DNA from: Gammaproteobacteria bacterium
GTDB taxonomy: Bacteria > Pseudomonadota > Gammaproteobacteria > UBA6186 > Azoamicaceae
Reading direction: 5' to 3'
Length of the DNA stretch: 58,368 nt
NCBI GenBank assembly: GCA_013286785.1
Contig: JABDFC010000008.1
Coordinates: 1-58,368, forward strand
This document shows, in pieces, positions 53,843 to 58,368 of this stretch (its first letter is position 1; the number at the start of each line of letters is the position of its first letter). The notes beneath the pieces were generated by a model, which had not been told where the DNA came from, searched no databases, and saw only the letters and a program-made list of their open reading frames with translations. The position numbers and the translations under genes are program-made.

Positions 53843-53971
53843 GTTGATATTCCCCTAGATTTCAATATATAAGCAACCATAATTATAAACTACATTATCC
53901 ACCAGTAAAGTGAGTTATGCCACTAATAATAATTTCTAATTTATAACTGTCCCTGATACGCCAAATTTATA

Positions 53972-54038
53972 GGGTCAGGTCCAAACAAGCAACAAACCGT
54001 TTTCTTCTTATCATTTGCTTCTTATTTGGACTGATCCC
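53972..54038. repeat. Palindromic repeat family A, copy 2
   Basis: Left end GGGTCAGGTCCAAACAAGC, middle CAAACCGTTTTCTTCTTATC, right end TTATTTGGACTGATCCC. The middle is nearly identical to the truncated copy at 54855. Confidence 0.8.
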
Positions 54039-54186
54039 AAGCACCTCACACAATACCACTGATTTTTGCCGTTTTATCGAATGACTATTACTAGGACTTG
54101 ACTCCCTTGGCACAAATCTCCCCTGCCATAATAGCAAAGAATAAGGTAGAATTTTCCTTTTATAAAAGGCATCGGGGGGAATTAAT

Positions 54187-54732
54187 ATGAATTTATTATC
54201 TTTCTTTAAAATAGCTCTATTGAGTGTGTTTGTCTTATCACTTTTCGGTTGTGCAACATCTGCGCACCATACTAATATGACCGTGAATGCTAACGAATTG
54301 CCTGTAGAGGCAAAGAAAAATACTGCATTGACAAATAACATCGCCGTAGAAGACGTTAGTGGTGGGAAAAAAACCAATCCTTTATGGACCTCTCAGGTTG
54401 ATAATAGTGGATTCGAAAATGCCTTAAAGAATTCATTATCAAATACAGGGTACTTAAATTCGGATACAACAAAAGCCCGTTATTACCTAGCTGCAACTTT
54501 ATTAGACCTAAAGCAACCATTCATCGGTGCCAGCCTTGAAGTGATTTGTAAAGCAAACTATTCCCTATATGATACGAAAATAGGGAAAACAGTTTTTGAA
54601 AAGACACTGAGAACATCCTATGTTGCCTCTTTTACAAGTTCTCTAATTGGTACAACGCGACTTAGGCTGGCTAATGAAGGTGCCGTTAAAGAAAATATTA
54701 AACAGTTTTTAGTAGAATTAGATTCTCTATAG
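54187..54732 (+). CDS. Lipoprotein of unknown function
   Basis: 181 residues with a lipoprotein signal (FFKIALLSVFVLSLFGC, Cys ~22). The mature domain resembles the LPS-assembly or pilus-related UPF lipoproteins only vaguely: ARYYLAATLLDLKQPFIGAS and IGKTVFEKTLRTSYVASFTS alternate like a beta-sheet with helices. A GGGGGG stretch precedes the ATG. Orphan gene flanked by repeats. Confidence 0.65.
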   Translation: MNLLSFFKIALLSVFVLSLFGCATSAHHTNMTVNANELPVEAKKNTALTNNIAVEDVSGGKKTNPLWTSQVDNSGFENALKNSLSNTGYLNSDTTKARYYLAATLLDLKQPFIGASLEVICKANYSLYDTKIGKTVFEKTLRTSYVASFTSSLIGTTRLRLANEGAVKENIKQFLVELDSL

Positions 54733-54766
54733 ACAGAGATGGTATCGGGCACTTTGAAAGATTGGA

Positions 54767-54847
54767 ACGGGGTCAGAACACGACAAGATAATGTTATGTA
54801 AAGACAATAGAAATTATCAAAAATTCCTTGTCGCGATCTGACCCCGT
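54767..54847. repeat. Second inverted-repeat element (family B)
   Basis: 81 bases with perfect terminal repeats ACGGGGTCAG/CTGACCCCGT extended inward (ACACGACAAG against CTTGTCGCGA). Distinct from family A but sharing its GGGGTCAG end. The unique centre is AT-rich. No transposase nearby. Confidence 0.65.
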
Positions 54848-54854
54848 CTGTTTT

Positions 54855-54901
54855 CAAACAGTTTTCTTCTTATCACTTGCTTCTTGTTTGGACCTGCCCC
54901 C
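54855..54901. repeat. Palindromic repeat family A, truncated copy 3
   Basis: CAAACAGTTTTCTTCTTATC to TTGTTTGGACCTGCCCCC, the right two thirds of copy 2 with the left end missing, cut where family B ends. Confidence 0.75.
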
Positions 54902-54920
54902 GCACCTTGAGGATGGCGTA

Positions 54921-55928
54921 ATGACCTTCAAAGAGAGTCATGAAAAAACCAGCGTAACTCACCAATTACGGCAGGGTATGGCAGAGAAGATGGTGCAACT
55001 TGTTTGCCCTGATAAAAAACTTACCTCGTTTGATTTGATTGCTGGTGGATGTGCTAATCTCAATTACAAAATTCTGCTTGAAGATGAAAAATATCCATTA
55101 ATTTTGCGCATTTATATGCGTGATAAGGACGCAGCATATCGCGAGCAAAAACTCGGCGCTTTGTTAAAACACACCGTGCCAGTACCACTGACATATAATA
55201 TTGGTGAAATTGATGGCTATCGCTTTGCTATTACAGAGTTTATCTTCGGTATATCCCTGCGCGATCTTTTGCTAGGCAATTTACCCCATGATATCAGCCT
55301 TATCATGCATGAGGTGGGAACCATTCTTTCAAAGATTACAGAACACGAATTTTCAAATGCTGGTTTTTTTGATAAAGAACTGGGAGTTGTTCCTCACACT
55401 TCCTCTGATCATTATCTCACCTTTGCTAAAGAATGTTTGGAAAAAACGACCGTATTATCTGTACTTAATCCGCATGCCATTTCTAAAATTAATCATTACC
55501 TTGATAAGTACGGCCACCTATTTCCTAAAGAAAATGAGAAGCATCTTATTCATGCTGATTTCGAACCTGCTAATATCCTTGTTTGTATGGTTAATGGCGC
55601 TTGGAAGGTTAGTGGCATTTTAGATTGGGAATTCTCTTTTTCTGGTTCAGTATTGTGTGATGTAGCAAACATGCTTCGCTATGCCCATAAAATGCCCTCT
55701 GAATTTCAGGATGCATTTCTAAAGGGCTTTACCAGCGGTAGCATAGTTTTACCTGATAATTGGCGAACTACCGTACATCTATTGAATCTAATATCGTTGC
55801 TTGATTGCCTACAGAGATCTGATGCTCTAAACCGACCAAATCAATGTGCTGATATTCGAGAGTTAATTGATCATATTCTGAAAGAATTAGACGGCTTTAG
55901 TGGGGTACACTTGCCTCACAAAATATAA
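54921..55928 (+). CDS. APH-family phosphotransferase, second copy
   Basis: 335 residues from the ATG at 54921 (GAGGA 8 bases upstream); the frame also runs upstream through repeat DNA to 54828 but that part is not gene. Features: N-lobe beta strands (FDLIAGGCANLNYKILL), catalytic loop LIHADFEPANILV and metal-binding GILDWEFSFSG. Bacterial APH relatives phosphorylate aminoglycosides, homoserine, choline or other small alcohols. Sequence differs clearly from the other APH-like gene, so it is not a duplicate. Confidence 0.82.
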   Translation: MTFKESHEKTSVTHQLRQGMAEKMVQLVCPDKKLTSFDLIAGGCANLNYKILLEDEKYPLILRIYMRDKDAAYREQKLGALLKHTVPVPLTYNIGEIDGYRFAITEFIFGISLRDLLLGNLPHDISLIMHEVGTILSKITEHEFSNAGFFDKELGVVPHTSSDHYLTFAKECLEKTTVLSVLNPHAISKINHYLDKYGHLFPKENEKHLIHADFEPANILVCMVNGAWKVSGILDWEFSFSGSVLCDVANMLRYAHKMPSEFQDAFLKGFTSGSIVLPDNWRTTVHLLNLISLLDCLQRSDALNRPNQCADIRELIDHILKELDGFSGVHLPHKI

Positions 55929-55988
55929 CCAGGCATAGCGATGCCCACGAAAAAGAACGCCACTTTATTTTCTCCTGAAATGATTATG

Positions 55989-56048
55989 GAGTCAGGTCCA
56001 AACAAGCGACAAATTGTTTTTTACTTGGCGCTTGTTTGGACCTGACCC
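55989..56048. repeat. Palindromic repeat family A, copy 4 (perfect ends)
   Basis: GTCAGGTCCAAACAAGCG and CGCTTGTTTGGACCTGAC are perfect 18-base inverted repeats around a 20-base centre; the best-preserved copy in the window. Confidence 0.88.
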
Positions 56049-56132
56049 TATACCCTTAAAAGCGTTTATTTGTTAATATGATCTTTATACTATTATTGAA
56101 TTCAAACTTAAAAAATTAAGGAGGTAATCACT

Positions 56133-56888
56133 ATGGGGCTTTCGGCTCAAGTACTAAGAAACATTGAAAGTAGTAATCAAGAAATACTCGATATCGAATA
56201 TGCAGATATGAGCAATGTAAGTGTCGTTCGAAAGTTAGTAAAGGCATTAAACAAAAATGGAAATTTTAAAACACTTCGATTATTTCACTGTTTTATAAAT
56301 GATGCGGGAGCAGCTGAACTAGCTAAAGCCGAGTATTTAACCGAACTTGATCTAAGCGAAAATAACATCGGTTTACAAGGTGCACAACTTTTAATAGGAA
56401 ACAAAAGAATATTACACCTAAATCTAAGTTCTAATCCAATTGAGATAGAGAAAGCTAAAGCATTCACTCAAAACCACACTTTACAAACATTGATTCTAAA
56501 TAAAAACGACCTAATTTCTGCTTCTAATCCTGATAAAAAGCAATCCCTAGAAACGACTGAAGTGGATACTGCCCTTCCTTTGCTTTTAAGCCAACCCCAA
56601 GCAAAAAAGACAGGTTCAATCCCTGTTTCATTCCCAAATTTATCATCAACACCCATCGGTAATGATTCTGAAGAAACAGATTTAGTACTTTACTCAGGTA
56701 TGATACAACAAACAATTGAAAAAATTTTTGATGATTCTCTTGACAATTCGAAGTTGGAACCAGCTTGTTTTCCTGTTTTAATAACTCCCCTATTAAATGT
56801 CTATAATAAGCGTGGCAGAATTAATGAGGAAATTGTTGATAAACCTTCCGATAAAAAAATCCTAAAATTATCTTTCGGTTCAAATTAG
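56133..56888 (+). CDS. Leucine-rich repeat protein, RI-like
   Basis: 251 residues; AAGGAGG precedes the ATG. The first ~130 residues contain LRR units: LRLFHCFINDAGAAEL, LTELDLSENNIGLQGAQLL and ILHLNLSSNPIEIEKAKAF, close to ribonuclease-inhibitor-type repeats. The rest is Ser/Thr-rich (~140-200) and a C-terminal helical region. No signal peptide. LRR proteins of this sort in intracellular bacteria are frequently translocated effectors; that is only inferred here. Confidence 0.75.
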   Translation: MGLSAQVLRNIESSNQEILDIEYADMSNVSVVRKLVKALNKNGNFKTLRLFHCFINDAGAAELAKAEYLTELDLSENNIGLQGAQLLIGNKRILHLNLSSNPIEIEKAKAFTQNHTLQTLILNKNDLISASNPDKKQSLETTEVDTALPLLLSQPQAKKTGSIPVSFPNLSSTPIGNDSEETDLVLYSGMIQQTIEKIFDDSLDNSKLEPACFPVLITPLLNVYNKRGRINEEIVDKPSDKKILKLSFGSN

Positions 56889-56889
56889 T

Positions 56890-56931
56890 GGTTCCTAGGA
56901 ATCGAACCTAGAACCAAGGCATTAAATGCCT
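56890..56931. other. Two adjacent hairpins, tRNA T-arm-like
   Basis: GGTTCCTAGG/CCTAGAACC (7-base loop) at 56890-56915 and AGGCAT/ATGCCT at 56917-56931, directly after the LRR gene's stop. On the minus strand the first reads CTAGGTTCGATTCCTAG, like a tRNA T arm, but no acceptor, D arm or CCA is present. Possibly a tRNA-derived remnant or a factor-dependent transcription end. Confidence 0.4.
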
Positions 56932-57039
56932 GGGATCAGGTCCAAACAAGTGATAAATGACAACTGAAAAACTGTTTTTCCTTCGTTGCTTGTTTGGGAT
57001 TACCCCATTCTCTCTTGTTGCTTGTTTAGACCTGCCCCC
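56932..57039. repeat. Palindromic repeat family A, copy 5 with extra right end
   Basis: Left end GGGATCAGGTCCAAACAAG, first right end GCTTGTTTGGGATTACCCC (to 57006), then a second right end GCTTGTTTAGACCTGCCCCC (57020-57039). It looks like one element plus part of another, suggesting insertion of a copy next to an older one. Confidence 0.7.
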
Positions 57040-57189
57040 TATATATTCACCCATTATGTAAAATGGTAATTAACTCAGGTTGGAAGCTAAACTGATACAT
57101 AACGACTACGCACCTACATGAACAAATTGAAAATTCTTATAATTGATGAGAAGATTGGTTTTTTATGTAAGTACAAATGGAGAAGAAAA

Positions 57190-58191
57190 ATGTTCACTTC
57201 CACCCAAAAGCTTACTGTTGACGATATGCTTCGGATCTCTCAAGGAATTGGCGCATGTTCCTTTAAATCTACTGAGGATCTAGAAAAAGTTATAACTGCC
57301 GAGGATCGAGAAAAAATTAAAAATGGCGTAGAAGATGATACGTTTATACTCACCCTGTTCGATGATGTGCAATATTTCGTCGGTAATCCAAAGCTTACTT
57401 CATGGTTAGGAGATTTATTATCCGATTGTCCTAAAATTACTACCTTTAAGCTAGATATGGCACCTGGAACGGATATGAAGGGATTGCTGTATTATGAGGG
57501 ACTGGATTTAATGAAGCCATATTCAGCGAGGCCATTTTCAGAAGAAGTAATTACGCTGGGTGAAACTTGTTTTTGCAGGATTAAGACACTCTCTGTTCTT
57601 GATCTACAAATGAATTTTTCATTTACACCTAACAGTATGAAAAAATTAGCCGCGACATTCGTTCAATGTCCTAACCTAACAACATTAAAATTACCTAATT
57701 GTGGACTTTGGGAAGCCAATCGGGATAGTTTTAACATATTCTTCAAGGAGTTAAGTAATGCAACCATGTTAACTCGCATTGATGTAAGCAGGGAAAGAGA
57801 ACATTTCGGTAGATGGGATACCTTTTTTTGGCAAGGGCCACAATTCCCTGAGAGAGAATTTTACTATCAGGGTAAGGTTACAACATTCAATGATTGGCCT
57901 AATAAAGTCCAAATGCTTAGCAGTTTGTGTCAAATTAATTTTTTAAGAATCACAACTAAAATATTGCAAAGTTTTGACGAACAACGTATACAAGCCTGTA
58001 ACAGTAAGAAGAGGAAGAGCCTAACGCCCCAACATCCTCCAACCACGACCCCCCTTGATGAAGAACCCATTAGCAAGGAAGTTATTTTTAGATTCTTGGA
58101 ATTTGTCGCAGCTCCTCCTTCTCTCCCAGGCACCTCGGTTCTACGCCCTGATCAAGTAAGAGAAGTGGGGGTTAAATTAGGTTTAGTTTAA
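57190..58191 (+). CDS. LRR-like protein with basic nuclear-signal-like segment
   Basis: 333 residues from the ATG at 57190 (GGAGAAG upstream; an ATG at 57118 lacks one). It contains degenerate leucine-rich repeats: ITTFKLDMAPG, IKTLSVLDLQMNFSFTPNS and NLTTLKLPNCGLWEANRDS. Near ~265 lies SKKRKSLTPQ, which resembles a nuclear localisation signal, followed by a Pro-rich linker (PQHPPTTTPLDEE). No signal peptide. Similar in style to the LRR protein upstream; function unknown. Confidence 0.7.
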   Translation: MFTSTQKLTVDDMLRISQGIGACSFKSTEDLEKVITAEDREKIKNGVEDDTFILTLFDDVQYFVGNPKLTSWLGDLLSDCPKITTFKLDMAPGTDMKGLLYYEGLDLMKPYSARPFSEEVITLGETCFCRIKTLSVLDLQMNFSFTPNSMKKLAATFVQCPNLTTLKLPNCGLWEANRDSFNIFFKELSNATMLTRIDVSREREHFGRWDTFFWQGPQFPEREFYYQGKVTTFNDWPNKVQMLSSLCQINFLRITTKILQSFDEQRIQACNSKKRKSLTPQHPPTTTPLDEEPISKEVIFRFLEFVAAPPSLPGTSVLRPDQVREVGVKLGLV

Positions 58192-58267
58192 TTCGAATTA
58201 TGGTCGGAATTAAACCTATCGAAGGGAATTAAAGGATAGGCGAACTACTTTCTTGTGCGTACCAATA

Positions 58268-58287
58268 GTGTCCGACACGAATGGCAC
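58268..58287. repeat. Short palindromic repeat, copy 2 (GTGTCNGACACGAATGNCAC)
   Basis: GTGTCCGACACGAATGGCAC; matches 18 of 20 bases of the copy at 23597-23616. It sits 40 bases upstream of the next gene's start. Confidence 0.5.
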
Positions 58288-58326
58288 TGTAATTCATATT
58301 TGAATCTCAAACGATAAGGAGCACTA

Positions 58327-58368
58327 ATGAAAGGTAACGTAGGCATGATTTTAGTTTTCCTATCTATA
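58327..58368 (+). CDS. Start of a new gene, cut by the window edge
   Basis: ATG with AAGGAG five to nine bases upstream; 14 codons, MKGNVGMILVFLSI, visible. Hydrophobic after the first residues, which may be a signal or membrane segment. Nothing more can be said. Confidence 0.5.
   Translation, partial: MKGNVGMILVFLSI

Noticed and set aside
54828-54920. Extended N-terminus of the second APH-like kinase
   Set aside because: This part of the frame lies in repeat DNA (family B end and family A copy 3); the ATG at 54921 has a ribosome binding site.
56890-56931. tRNA gene on the minus strand
   Set aside because: A T-arm-like hairpin and an anticodon-like hairpin are present, but there is no D arm, no pairing 5' acceptor and no CCA; the apparent anticodon would read a stop codon.

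Overview
The window looks like low-GC (roughly 40%) chromosomal DNA of a gammaproteobacterium, most probably a Legionellales-type intracellular bacterium or close relative. This is inferred from gene content: PAS/LuxR-type regulators with no synthase beside them, MFS carriers of the Legionella/Coxiella kind, a Tpx peroxidase, type IV pilins, a CofE-type ligase next to a FolB remnant as in Chlamydiae, and many proteins with eukaryote-like parts (NACHT NTPase, Ser/Thr kinase, ubiquitin-interacting motif, leucine-rich repeats, patatin). No rRNA, convincing tRNA or CRISPR array is visible.

Layout. 0-9 kb: the start of an unknown gene (minus), a decayed gap, a 2079-residue PD-(D/E)XK-like plus NACHT protein, a fosfomycin-resistance gene remnant and an MFS carrier. 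9-16 kb: a membrane-anchored kinase homologue, an exported phosphoribosyltransferase homologue, a small gene with its own terminator, two tandem LuxR-like paralogues, a small lipoprotein, a LysE exporter, a PAS-LuxR regulator and a tyrosine-recombinase remnant. 16-23 kb: an ABM-domain protein and a compact seven-gene ABC-2 export operon. 23-31.6 kb: a YbaK-like deacylase, two orphan proteins, NhaC, and a tldD-tldE-ABM-MFS run, with remnants of a DUF4440 gene and a dienelactone hydrolase lying against transporter 3' ends. 31.7-36.7 kb: three effector-like proteins (DFGGISH-containing, HELLH metallopeptidase-like, UIM-containing), tpx and a Bcr-like MFS. 37-40 kb: a minus-strand run of exported Nudix, HAD, BP74-like and patatin genes. 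40-50 kb: a GrpB-GNAT fusion, two orphan pilins, an S9 peptidase, an MsbA-type ABC exporter, an EEP-family protein, a nitrilase and an HI0933-type flavoprotein. 50-58 kb: a broken folB-like gene before a cofE/folC2-like gene, an esterase, a shikimate-kinase-like protein, two APH-type kinases, a lipoprotein, two LRR proteins and the first codons of a further gene.

The last 6 kb is studded with a palindromic repeat family (about 60-75 bp) whose ends read GGTCAGGTCCAAACAAGC and its complement, plus one copy of a second 81-bp inverted-repeat element. A third short motif appears at 23.6 and 58.3 kb.

The strongest candidates for new biology are the giant nuclease-like/NACHT protein, the export-signal-bearing HPRT homologue whose catalytic Asp is replaced by Ser beside the membrane-anchored kinase, the UIM protein, the Nudix-HAD-BP74-patatin run, the folB/cofE pair and the repeat family. 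All functions are homology or motif calls read by eye; no database search was run.
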